Positions 6,858-14,079 of a stretch of DNA of 15,704 nt are shown here, piece by piece (the first letter of the stretch is position 1; each line of letters begins with the position of its first letter). The stretch comes from CAKKQX01 sp046313915 (lineage in GTDB: Bacteria > Pseudomonadota > Gammaproteobacteria > Burkholderiales > SG8-41): positions 1-15,704 of the forward strand of contig JBKBXX010000082.1 of NCBI GenBank assembly GCA_046313915.1. Reading direction: 5' to 3'. The notes below the pieces were generated by a model. That model did no database searches, had not been told where the DNA came from, and saw only the letters and a program-made list of their open reading frames with translations. Position numbers and translations under genes: made by a program.

Positions 6858-8090
6858 TCAGCGGATTTCGCTGTCGATCACCACGGTGATGCCGGAGGCG
6901 TTATTGGCGACGGGCTGGCTTAGCCCCTCGAAGTCGCCAGGCTGGGGGGTGGCGCTGGCGGATTTCGAGATGCGGGCGCCGACCACGATGCGGGGAAATC
7001 TCGATAGGCCGAACTCCGGCGTCATTGCCATCGAATCGTCGAGCGTGAAAGCCGCCGGCAGCTCGCGCGCCTGTTTGCGCAAGATCGCGAGCGGCATGCG
7101 CGGACCTTCGGCGGCCTTCGCGAAAATGAACACGGTGTCGGTAGGAGCGACTTTGGCGGCGAGTTCCGGCGCGAGCTTCACCATGCCTTTGACGCCGGGT
7201 GCGGTCGCGGCGGCAGGCGTATTCGTGGCCGTTGCCGCGGGCACGCTTCCCTTGCCCAGCGAACGCGCTTCGGCCACGCTGGCGGCGACCGAGCGGGCGA
7301 AATCCGAGTCCGGCGGCGCGAGCCGCAGGATTTTTTCCCAGTGCTCGACGGCCTTGACGTAATTCTTGTTGTCGAAAGCCGCGCTGCCGGCGAGCGCCAG
7401 CGCCTTGATGTTGTCAGGATCGATCTTGAGCGCGCGCGTGATCAGCTTTTCCGGCTCGCCCTGCAGGCGTCGACCTTGTGCCATCGCCAGCGTGTCGGCG
7501 TAGTCCGCGAGCAATTGCGCATCGTCCGGCAGCTGCTTGATGGCGCTGGCGTAGGCGGAAGCGGCTTGCGCATAGCGGCCCAGCGCGTTGTAGGAGCGCG
7601 CCAGCATGACCCAGCCCTCGACATTACCCGGCTCGTTCTGGAGGCGGGCAGCGAGCCGCTGCGTCATTTCCTCGATCTGCTCGGCAGTGATTTCGTGAGC
7701 GGGGCCGCGCGCTTCTTGACTCTGCCCCGCAACCAGCGCCTGGGGGCTGCCGGTGGCGAGGTAGACTGCTATCGCGCATAGCGGCAGCGCCAGTCCGACG
7801 ATGATCGCGCTGGCGCGGCCATGCCGCGGCCGGTCAGTGGTTTCATCGTCCGCGCCCACGTCTTCCAGCAGCCGCGCTTCGATTTCGCGTTTTGCCTTGT
7901 CGTGATTTTCCACGCTCAGTGTCCCGGCGCGGAGATCGGCTTCGAGTTCCTGGAGCTGGTCGCGGTAGAGGCTGATATTGGCTGCCTTGCGCGAGATGAC
8001 CGCGACGGAGGGGTTCCGGAGCAGCGGTGGCACGATGAAAAGCAGGGCGCCGGCAAGCAGCAGCCCGCTTACGATCAGAAACACAGTCAT
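6858..8090 (-). CDS. ccmI: Cytochrome c maturation protein CcmI
   Basis: CcmI holds apocytochrome c C-termini and presents them to the CcmFH haem lyase at the periplasmic face. The 410-residue protein has an N-terminal membrane helix (about 3-22), a cytoplasmic segment with a predicted coiled coil (about 38-75), a second helix (96-114), and a periplasmic TPR region (about 157-262). The TPR region is followed by a C-terminal periplasmic domain of the long, CycH-like type. Its ATG overlaps the ccmH stop by 4 nt, so it is the last gene of the ccm operon. It converges on the regulator gene with a 53-bp gap in which no clear terminator is visible. Confidence 0.93.
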   Translation of the reverse strand: MTVFLIVSGLLLAGALLFIVPPLLRNPSVAVISRKAANISLYRDQLQELEADLRAGTLSVENHDKAKREIEARLLEDVGADDETTDRPRHGRASAIIVGLALPLCAIAVYLATGSPQALVAGQSQEARGPAHEITAEQIEEMTQRLAARLQNEPGNVEGWVMLARSYNALGRYAQAASAYASAIKQLPDDAQLLADYADTLAMAQGRRLQGEPEKLITRALKIDPDNIKALALAGSAAFDNKNYVKAVEHWEKILRLAPPDSDFARSVAASVAEARSLGKGSVPAATATNTPAAATAPGVKGMVKLAPELAAKVAPTDTVFIFAKAAEGPRMPLAILRKQARELPAAFTLDDSMAMTPEFGLSRFPRIVVGARISKSASATPQPGDFEGLSQPVANNASGITVVIDSEIR

Positions 8091-8566
8091 GATTTGTCCG
8101 TTTCGCTTTCGCTGGCGAGCAGTTGTACCGCGCGCGCGCGCTGGGCCTCGTCCAGTTCATTTCCCGCCGCGCGCCGCCGCGTAAGCCTGTAGAACAGCGC
8201 GAGCAAGCCCGCCGCCAGCAGCAATAACGGCCCCAGCCACAGCAGCGTGGTGGTCGCCTTGAACGGCGGGCGGTAGAGCACGAAATCGCCGTAGCGCGCC
8301 ACCATGAAATCGACGATTTCGCGGTCGCTCATCCCCTGTTTCATTTTTTCGCGGACCTCGTTTTTGAGATCGATGGCGAGGCCGGCATTGGAATCGGCAA
8401 TGGTCTGGTTCTGGCATACCAGACAGCGCAATTCACTGGTAACGGCAATCACCCGCCGCTCGAGCACAGGATCCTCGGCTGCCGGCGCCGCTTCCCGAGC
8501 GGAGGCGATGCCGCTCGTGAGCAGCAGCAACGCCAGCGCCAATGTCTTAACTGCGGTTGAGTTCAT
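8087..8566 (-). CDS. ccmH: Cytochrome c maturation protein CcmH
   Basis: CcmH is the membrane-anchored thiol oxidoreductase of the System I haem lyase; it reduces or holds the CXXCH cysteines of the apocytochrome. The 159-residue protein has a signal/anchor sequence at 1-23, the signature LRCLVC motif at 46-51 with redox cysteines C48 and C51, and a C-terminal membrane helix (about 107-127). This is the short form; the TPR portion is a separate gene, ccmI. The start overlaps the end of ccmG by 20 nt and the stop overlaps ccmI by 4 nt, indicating translational coupling. Confidence 0.94.
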   Translation of the reverse strand: MNSTAVKTLALALLLLTSGIASAREAAPAAEDPVLERRVIAVTSELRCLVCQNQTIADSNAGLAIDLKNEVREKMKQGMSDREIVDFMVARYGDFVLYRPPFKATTTLLWLGPLLLLAAGLLALFYRLTRRRAAGNELDEAQRARAVQLLASESETDKS

Positions 8567-9095
8567 TGATCAAAGGAAGGATTTTCTGTTTCAGGATCTC
8601 GGGAGTCACCGGGCCGATCTGCTTGTGGCGGATCACGCCGCGTTTGTCGATGACATAGGTTTCGGGAACGCCATAGACGCCGTAGTCGATACCCACCCGG
8701 CCATTGATGTCGTATGCCGAGAGCCGGTAAGGGTCGCCGAGACTTTGCAGCCACGCGATGCCGTCCTTGCGCTCGTCCTTGTAATTGAGACCGTAGATCG
8801 GTACCACGTTGCTGCGGGCGAGGTCGAGCAGCACCGGATGCTCGGCGCGGCACGATACGCACCACGATGCCCAGACATTGAGCAGCCACACCTGGCCGAG
8901 CATGTCTTTCTCGGAAAACGTCTTGTCCGGCGCGTGCAGTTGTGGCAGTTCGAAATGCGGCGCAGGCTTGTCGATGAGCGGCGAGGGCACTTCGCGCGGA
9001 TTGAGTGTAAGCCCCACGGCAAGCAGCGCCACTAGCGCGGCGAAGATCCCCAGCGGCAGGAACACGTGGGTCTTGTTCATCGTTTGCACGGACAT
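8547..9095 (-). CDS. ccmG: Thiol:disulphide interchange protein CcmG (DsbE)
   Basis: CcmG is a membrane-tethered thioredoxin-like protein that delivers reducing power from CcdA/DsbD to CcmH and apocytochrome c. The 182-residue sequence has one N-terminal membrane helix (about 11-30) and a periplasmic thioredoxin fold with active site WCVSC at 78-82 and the GVPET cis-proline loop at 142-146. The start is an ATG at 9095, 9 bp after the ccmF stop; another in-frame ATG at 9080 would remove five residues. Its 3' end overlaps ccmH by 20 nt. Confidence 0.94.
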   Translation of the reverse strand: MSVQTMNKTHVFLPLGIFAALVALLAVGLTLNPREVPSPLIDKPAPHFELPQLHAPDKTFSEKDMLGQVWLLNVWASWCVSCRAEHPVLLDLARSNVVPIYGLNYKDERKDGIAWLQSLGDPYRLSAYDINGRVGIDYGVYGVPETYVIDKRGVIRHKQIGPVTPEILKQKILPLINELNRS

Positions 9096-9104
9096 TGGCT
9101 TATC

Positions 9105-11093
9105 TCACGAGGCCGGCTTTGCCTGCGGCCGTAATGCGGCCGCTGCCTGTTCGCGTTCGCGGCGCATCGCGATGCGGTATCTGCGGTCGCTCGCCGCCAG
9201 CAGCCCGCCCAGCGCCATCAGTACGCAGCCGCCCCAGATCCAGTTGACGAAAGGCTTGTGCTGCACGCGCATCACCCACGCCGTGGGGGAGACGGCTTCG
9301 CCCATCGAAACGTAAAGGTCGCGCGTGATGCCGCGGGCGATCGCGGCCTCGGTCATCGGCATTTGTTGTGCTCTGTAGACGCGTTTTTCCGGATGGAGCG
9401 TAGCAACGGCTTGTCCGGCGCGGGTCACTCGGACCGTGGCGCGTGCGGCGATATAGTTCGGTCCGGCGACTTCGGAGACGCCTTCCATGCGGAAGGTGTA
9501 GCCGCCCACTTCGACGGTGTCACCCGCTTCCATGCGCACATCGCGCTCGGTTTCGTAGCCCTTGACCAGGGTCACTCCGATCACGAACACGGCGATGCCG
9601 AAGTGGGCGAGCAGCATGCCGTAGTAGGCGCGCGGGGTATTGCGCAGGCGCGTCCAGATGCCGGCGTCGCGGCTGCGCACTTTTTCCCACAGCTGCAACG
9701 CGCAGGTGGCGATGATCCATGCGGCGAGCAGCAGCCCGAAGCTCACCAGGGCGCTCCAGCGCCCGAGAGTAAAAGGAAGTAGCAGCGCACTCGACACGCT
9801 GACGGCAAGCGCCCAGCGCAGACGGACCGCGACTTCGGGCAGACTCGCTTTTTTCCAGCGCAGCAGCGGACCGACGCCCATCAGAAACAGCGCCGGTGTC
9901 ATCATCGGGACGAAAACGGCTTCGAAGTACGGCGGGCCGACCGAGATCTTGCCGAGCCCCAGGGCATCGAGCACCAGCGGATAGAGCGTGCCGAGCATCA
10001 CCGCGCCGGCGGCGACCATCAACAACACGTTATTGGTGAGCAGCGCCGACTCACGTGAGACGAGATCGGATTCACCACCCGCACTCAGGCGCGCGGTGCG
10101 CCAGGCGAACAGCGTGAGCGAACTGCCAATCACCACCGCGAGGAAGAGCAGGATGAAGATGCCGCGCTTGGGGTCGGTGGCGAAGGCGTGCACCGAAGTG
10201 AGCACCCCCGAGCGCACCAGGAAGGTGCCGAGCAGGCTCAAGGAAAAAGTGAGGATCGCGAGCAGCACCGTCCAGCCGCGGAAAGCGCCGCGTTTTTCCG
10301 TCACCGCCAGCGAGTGGATCAGCGCCGTCCCTACCAGCCACGGCATGAAAGAGGCGTTTTCCACCGGATCCCAGAACCACCAGCCGCCCCAGCCCAGCTC
10401 ATAGTAGGCCCAGAAGCTGCCGAGCGCGATGCCGAGCGTGAGAAAAAGCCACGCCACCGTGGTCCAGGGGCGCGACCAGCGCGCCCACGCGGCGTCGAGC
10501 TTTCCCGAAAGCAGCGCAGCGACGGCAAAGGCGAACGCCACCGAGAAGCCGACGTAGCCGGTATAGAGCAGCGGCGGATGCATGACCATTCCCGCATCCT
10601 GCAGCAATGGGTTGAGATCGCGCCCGTCGGCGGGAACGGGAAACAGACGGTCGAAAGGGTTGGAGGTGAACAGCATGAAGGCGAGGAAACCGACACTCAC
10701 CAGGCCCATCACACCCAGCACCCGTGCCACCATTTCCTCGGGGAGGTGACGGCTGAATACCGTCACCGCCACCATCCACACCGTGAGCATCAGCGTCCAC
10801 AGCAGCAGCGATCCTTCGTGGGAACCCCAGGTTGCGGCGAAGCGGTAGTGCAGCGGCAGCTGGGAATTGGAATTGGTGGCGACGTTGAGCACCGAGAAGT
10901 CGTTGGTGACGAACGAGTAGGCGAGACAGCCGAAAGCGATGGCGACGAATACGAACTGTCCTTGCGCCGTCGGGCGCGCAACACCCATCCACAGCCGGTT
11001 GCCGGTCGCTGCGCCGGCGATCGGCAGTATGCCCTGTATCAGGGCGATGGCGAGCGCCACCGCGAGTGCGAACTGTCCGAGTTCCGGGATCAT
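9105..11093 (-). CDS. ccmF: Haem lyase subunit CcmF
   Basis: CcmF is the integral-membrane core of the System I lyase; it receives haem from CcmE and attaches it to apocytochrome CXXCH motifs. The 662-residue polytopic protein carries the tryptophan-rich WWD haem-handling motif at about 235-252 (GWGGWWFWDPVENASF). Conserved histidines lie in MHPPLLYTGY (H172), ALIHSLAV (H260) and SVHAFATDP (H302). A large periplasmic segment precedes the final helix near 625-643. Length is normal for the family. The ATG overlaps the ccmE stop by 4 nt. Confidence 0.96.
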   Translation of the reverse strand: MIPELGQFALAVALAIALIQGILPIAGAATGNRLWMGVARPTAQGQFVFVAIAFGCLAYSFVTNDFSVLNVATNSNSQLPLHYRFAATWGSHEGSLLLWTLMLTVWMVAVTVFSRHLPEEMVARVLGVMGLVSVGFLAFMLFTSNPFDRLFPVPADGRDLNPLLQDAGMVMHPPLLYTGYVGFSVAFAFAVAALLSGKLDAAWARWSRPWTTVAWLFLTLGIALGSFWAYYELGWGGWWFWDPVENASFMPWLVGTALIHSLAVTEKRGAFRGWTVLLAILTFSLSLLGTFLVRSGVLTSVHAFATDPKRGIFILLFLAVVIGSSLTLFAWRTARLSAGGESDLVSRESALLTNNVLLMVAAGAVMLGTLYPLVLDALGLGKISVGPPYFEAVFVPMMTPALFLMGVGPLLRWKKASLPEVAVRLRWALAVSVSSALLLPFTLGRWSALVSFGLLLAAWIIATCALQLWEKVRSRDAGIWTRLRNTPRAYYGMLLAHFGIAVFVIGVTLVKGYETERDVRMEAGDTVEVGGYTFRMEGVSEVAGPNYIAARATVRVTRAGQAVATLHPEKRVYRAQQMPMTEAAIARGITRDLYVSMGEAVSPTAWVMRVQHKPFVNWIWGGCVLMALGGLLAASDRRYRIAMRREREQAAAALRPQAKPAS

Positions 11094-11575
11094 CGGCGTT
11101 GTGCTCCTGTGGTGGCGGGGGTGATCAGCGTCTGCGCCGTTTTTTCGCTGGTCGCGTGCGCCTTGTTGATCGCATCGGCGGCTTCGGGCGGCATGTAGTT
11201 CTCGTCATGCTTGGCGAGCACTTCGCTCGCGTGGAACACGCCATCCGGCGCAAGGCGCCCCTGGGTCACCACACCCTTGCCTTCGCGGAAGAGATCCGGC
11301 AGCAGGCCGCGGTAGACCACCTGGATGGTCTTGGCGGTGTCGGTGACGGCGAACTGCACCGTCACGCCGTCGGCTTGGCGCTTGACGCTGCCGGGCTCGA
11401 CCATGCCGCCGACGCGGAAAGTGCGTCCCTGCGGTGCTTCGTTCGCGGCGACCTGCGAGGGAGTGAAAAAGAAAACCAGATTTTTCTGGAAGGCGTTGAG
11501 AACCAGAGTTGCAGCGATGGCGAGCGCGGCAACGCCGACCGCGATCATCGCGAACCGCTTGTGGCGGGGCTTCAT
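11090..11575 (-). CDS. ccmE: Haem chaperone CcmE
   Basis: CcmE binds haem covalently in the periplasm after CcmC loads it and hands it to CcmF. The protein has 161 residues, an N-terminal membrane anchor (about 7-26) and an OB-fold domain. The haem-binding site is seen in AKHDENYMPPE, with the covalent His at 123 and Tyr at 127. The frame is open for 38 codons upstream, but the ATG at 11575 gives the usual CcmE N-terminus (MKPRHKR) and overlaps the ccmD stop by 4 nt, so it is chosen. The stop overlaps ccmF by 4 nt. Confidence 0.95.
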   Translation of the reverse strand: MKPRHKRFAMIAVGVAALAIAATLVLNAFQKNLVFFFTPSQVAANEAPQGRTFRVGGMVEPGSVKRQADGVTVQFAVTDTAKTIQVVYRGLLPDLFREGKGVVTQGRLAPDGVFHASEVLAKHDENYMPPEAADAINKAHATSEKTAQTLITPATTGAQRR

Positions 11576-11745
11576 GGTGTTTCCCGCGTCACGCTGCTGC
11601 GAAGATAGCCGAGCACGTTGCGTTTCCGCAGCGCGAGCAGCACGAGTTCGGTGACCATCAATGCGAGTGTCACGCCATACGAACCCCATACGTAGAGCCC
11701 GTAGCCGCCCATTGCGACAAAATCGTTCCAGCTTGCCCAGTTCAT
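11572..11745 (-). CDS. ccmD: Haem exporter accessory protein CcmD
   Basis: CcmD is a small single-pass membrane protein that stabilises CcmC-haem-CcmE and aids release of holo-CcmE from CcmABC. This 57-residue product has one membrane helix (about 17-39) preceded by FVAMGGYGLYVWGSY, typical of CcmD, and followed by a basic RKRN patch. It overlaps the ccmC stop by 4 nt upstream and the ccmE start by 4 nt downstream. Size, motif and position make the identification firm. Confidence 0.92.
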   Translation of the reverse strand: MNWASWNDFVAMGGYGLYVWGSYGVTLALMVTELVLLALRKRNVLGYLRSSVTRETP

Positions 11746-12530
11746 TGCAGTGTCCTCACATATTGCGCGACCCAGTCGCTGCGTCGTTCGCGTTCGAGGA
11801 TGATGCAGCGTACGCGCAGCAGTGCGGCGGCGATGCTGTACATCCAGAAACCAAGTGCCATCACGATCATCCCGGCGAACATCGTTGCCGCCATGGTGGG
11901 AGCGCTTTTCATGCTGACCGACGCGCCCTGGTGCAGCGTGTTCCACCACTGCACCGAGAAATAAATGATGGGAACATTGACCACGCCGGTGAGCGCGAGC
12001 ACCGCCCCGGCCTTGTCGGCGCGGCGCGGATCGTCGATCGCCGCCTGCAGCGCCATGAAACCGAAATAAAGGAACAGCAGGATCAGCTCCGAGGTGAGGC
12101 GCGCATCCCATACCCACCATGTGCCCCACGTCGGCTTGCCCCACAGCGCGCCGGTCCACAGCGCGATGAAGGTCATCAGCGCACCGCTCGGCGCGAGCGC
12201 GCTCGCCCACATGCACGACAGACGCGTATTGAACACCAGCCCGACGCCCGCCCAGAAAGCCATCACGACATAGATGAACATCGACATCCACGCCGCCGGC
12301 ACGTGAATGAAAATGATGCGGTAGGCCTCGCCCTGCTGGGCGTCGGTCGGGGCGACGAAGAAACCGATATAAAGGCCTGCCGTGCACAGCAGCGCCGCCG
12401 CGGTCGCGAACCACGGCGTGAGTTTTGCCGCGAGCGGGAAAAAAGTCTGGGGGGAGGAATACCTGAACCAGTTGATGCCCGGGTTTTTTTTGTTGCGCCA
12501 AGCTATTGTTTTTTCAGACGAAGTTGACAT
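11742..12530 (-). CDS. ccmC: Haem-handling membrane protein CcmC
   Basis: CcmC loads haem onto CcmE at the periplasmic face of the inner membrane. The 262-residue protein has six predicted helices, the WWD motif WGTWWVWDARLTSE at 135-148 and flanking histidines H76 (FIHVPAAW) and H200 (WWNTLHQG), the expected axial haem ligands. The ATG at 12530 is preferred; a TTG three codons upstream (12539) is possible, and neither has a strong ribosome site. The stop overlaps ccmD by 4 nt. The 84-bp gap from ccmB is the only real break in this otherwise tightly packed operon. Confidence 0.95.
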   Translation of the reverse strand: MSTSSEKTIAWRNKKNPGINWFRYSSPQTFFPLAAKLTPWFATAAALLCTAGLYIGFFVAPTDAQQGEAYRIIFIHVPAAWMSMFIYVVMAFWAGVGLVFNTRLSCMWASALAPSGALMTFIALWTGALWGKPTWGTWWVWDARLTSELILLFLYFGFMALQAAIDDPRRADKAGAVLALTGVVNVPIIYFSVQWWNTLHQGASVSMKSAPTMAATMFAGMIVMALGFWMYSIAAALLRVRCIILERERRSDWVAQYVRTLQ

Positions 12531-12614
12531 TATTTGCAATCAATCCAAGTATTCGAATAGAGCGTATCGGCTAGCTTTCGACAGCATGATCGGCCTTGGG
12601 TTGCCTCAAATGGG

Positions 12615-13283
12615 TCATTCGGCCGAAATACGCAGCGCAGCGGCAATAGCCCAGGGAGCGAATACGGCAGCGACCACCAGAAACGCGCCCAGCACCAGAA
12701 AATGTGACTGGGCACTGAGGCCCGCCGACACGATATCCACCGTGCCAGCGCCGATGATCAGCACCGGCACATAAAGCGGCAACACCAGCAGCGAAAGCAA
12801 TACTCCACCCCCCCGTAATCCGAGCGTCAGGGCCGCCCCGATGGCGCCGATCAGGCTCAGGACCGGGGTTCCGAGCAGCAAGGATAGCGTCAATACTCCC
12901 AGCAACGATTGATGTAAATCAAATTGCAGCGCCAGTACCGGTGCGATCAGCACCAGCGGCAGACCCGAGACCAGCCAGTGGGCGGCGACCTTAGCGATGA
13001 CGATCACGCCTAGCGGATTGGCGCCGAGCAGCATCTGTTCGAGCGTGCCGTCGGCGTGGTCGTCGGAGAACATGCGCGTCAACGACAGCATCGAAGCGAG
13101 CAGGGCGGCGACCCAGATTACTCCTGGCGCGATCGAGCGCAGCAGGTTGGGTTCGTTGCCCAGGCCGAGCGGGAATAGGCTGACCACGATGACGAAGAAC
13201 AGCAGCGCGGTCAGCACGTCGGCGCGGCGGCGCATTGCGAGCAGCAGGTCGCGGACGATCACGCAGCGCAGCGCGGTCAGCAT
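12615..13283 (-). CDS. ccmB: Haem exporter ABC permease CcmB
   Basis: CcmB is the membrane subunit that works with the ATPase CcmA in CcmABCD to release haem-loaded CcmE. The 222-residue polytopic protein has the family feature FSDDHADGTLEQMLL at 72-86 and about six hydrophobic helices. Its start overlaps the ccmA stop by 7 nt. Codons 121-125 (Phe-Asp-Leu-His-Gln) are unusually AT-rich for this gene and spell a perfect FNR-type palindrome, described separately. Confidence 0.94.
   Translation of the reverse strand: MLTALRCVIVRDLLLAMRRRADVLTALLFFVIVVSLFPLGLGNEPNLLRSIAPGVIWVAALLASMLSLTRMFSDDHADGTLEQMLLGANPLGVIVIAKVAAHWLVSGLPLVLIAPVLALQFDLHQSLLGVLTLSLLLGTPVLSLIGAIGAALTLGLRGGGVLLSLLVLPLYVPVLIIGAGTVDIVSAGLSAQSHFLVLGAFLVVAAVFAPWAIAAALRISAE
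12874..12922 (-). promoter_or_regulatory. FNR/DNR-type box inside ccmB with possible internal promoter
   Basis: A perfect TTGAT-N4-ATCAA palindrome lies at 12909-12922 within the ccmB coding region. Reading on the minus strand, TATCCT (12886-12881) lies 22 nt away, the same spacing as at the box before the CbcL-like gene. This would place the box at -41.5 to a start near 12874, about 344 nt before the ccmC ATG, and could drive ccmCDEFGHI separately. The site is visible; promoter activity is inferred and may be absent. Confidence 0.45.
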
Positions 13284-13912
13284 GTCAGCGTTCCCGCGTT
13301 GAGGTCGATGGTCACCATGGTCACGCTTGCGATGCGCGCTTCCTGATGCGTGGTCATCACCACCGAGGCGCCGCGCGCGAGGTGCTCGGCGATCAGCGTC
13401 TGCATGAAATCGACCGCGGCCACATCGAGCGCGGTGAACGGCTCATCGAGGATCCACAGCGGCAGATCCTGGCTCAGGATCAGGCGCGCGAGCGCCACCC
13501 GGCGGCGCTGGCCCTGGGACAGCACCTTTGTCGGCAGCCTCTCGCATTGCGCGAGACCAAAGCGGCGCAGCGCCGCGCTGGCCTGCTCGCGGTCGATTTT
13601 CATGCCCGCGAGCGTGCACGTCACGATCAGGTTCTCCACGGCGGTGAGGCCGTCCTTCACCGCATTGGTATGGCCGAGGTAGACGATTTCCTTCCAGTAT
13701 TCCTCGCGCAATGAACCGATGCGGCTGCCGCGCCAGCGCACTTCGCCATGCGCCGGCGAAAGCAGGCCGCACAGGATGCGCAGCAGGCTGGTTTTGCCGC
13801 TGCCGTTGGTTCCGGCAACGCGCAGCAGTTCGCCGCTGCCCAGCGTGAAGCCGAGGTTGCTGAACAGCGTGCGGTCTCCGCGTACGCACTCCAAGTCGAC
13901 TGCTTCGAGCAT
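13277..13912 (-). CDS. ccmA: Haem exporter ATP-binding protein CcmA
   Basis: CcmA is the cytoplasmic ATPase of the CcmABCD complex; ATP hydrolysis frees holo-CcmE from CcmC/CcmD. The 211-residue protein shows Walker A GTNGSGKT at 34-41, the ABC signature LSQGQ at 131-135, Walker B LWILDEP at 152-158 and the switch histidine H189 (MTTHQ). The sequence YLGHTNAVKDGLTAVENL near 78-95 is typical of CcmA. It is the first ccm gene. GGAGAA lies about 11 nt before the ATG at 13912; another ATG immediately upstream is in a different frame. Confidence 0.95.
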   Translation of the reverse strand: MLEAVDLECVRGDRTLFSNLGFTLGSGELLRVAGTNGSGKTSLLRILCGLLSPAHGEVRWRGSRIGSLREEYWKEIVYLGHTNAVKDGLTAVENLIVTCTLAGMKIDREQASAALRRFGLAQCERLPTKVLSQGQRRRVALARLILSQDLPLWILDEPFTALDVAAVDFMQTLIAEHLARGASVVMTTHQEARIASVTMVTIDLNAGTLTC

Positions 13913-13949
13913 TGTTGCTGCATTTCTCCGGAAAGCTGGCGCGCCGATT

Positions 13950-13972
13950 CCACCCGTTTGCTGTTTGGGTGG
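13950..13972. repeat. Inverted repeat in the ccmA leader
   Basis: A perfect 6-bp stem, CCACCC at 13950-13955 and GGGTGG at 13967-13972, encloses an 11-nt loop, 38 bp upstream of the ccmA start. No T-run follows on either strand, so it is not a standard terminator. It could form a leader-RNA hairpin; no function is known. Confidence 0.35.
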
Positions 13973-14042
13973 CGCGATCTGGCGAGAGAACCCGGCGCGT
14001 CGCCGTATCCGCGACCGGGGCGAGCGTCGCCGCAGGCCTGTT

Positions 14043-14048
14043 ATTCTA
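14043..14048 (-). promoter_or_regulatory. Possible -10 element for the ccm operon
   Basis: TAGAAT on the minus strand matches the sigma-70 -10 consensus at five of six bases and lies about 130 nt before the ccmA start, in the short AT-richer patch after the SAF-domain gene. The -35 region is poor (TACATC at 17-bp spacing). No FNR-type box lies in this region. The upstream gene is 167 bp away, so ccm probably has a promoter of its own, but this element is only a candidate. Confidence 0.25.
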
Positions 14049-14079
14049 ACCTATCGGGTATCGTCGATGTATGCGGCGG

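Noticed and set aside
11576..11689. N-terminal extension of ccmE by 38 codons
   Set aside because: It overlaps ccmD in another frame, is rich in Arg and Ala like a shadow frame, and the ATG at 11575 gives the normal CcmE N-terminus with a 4-nt overlap.
12530..12543. Partial FNR-like match (8 of 10) at the ccmC start
   Set aside because: One half-site is poor and the position overlaps the start codon, so activation from it is unlikely.
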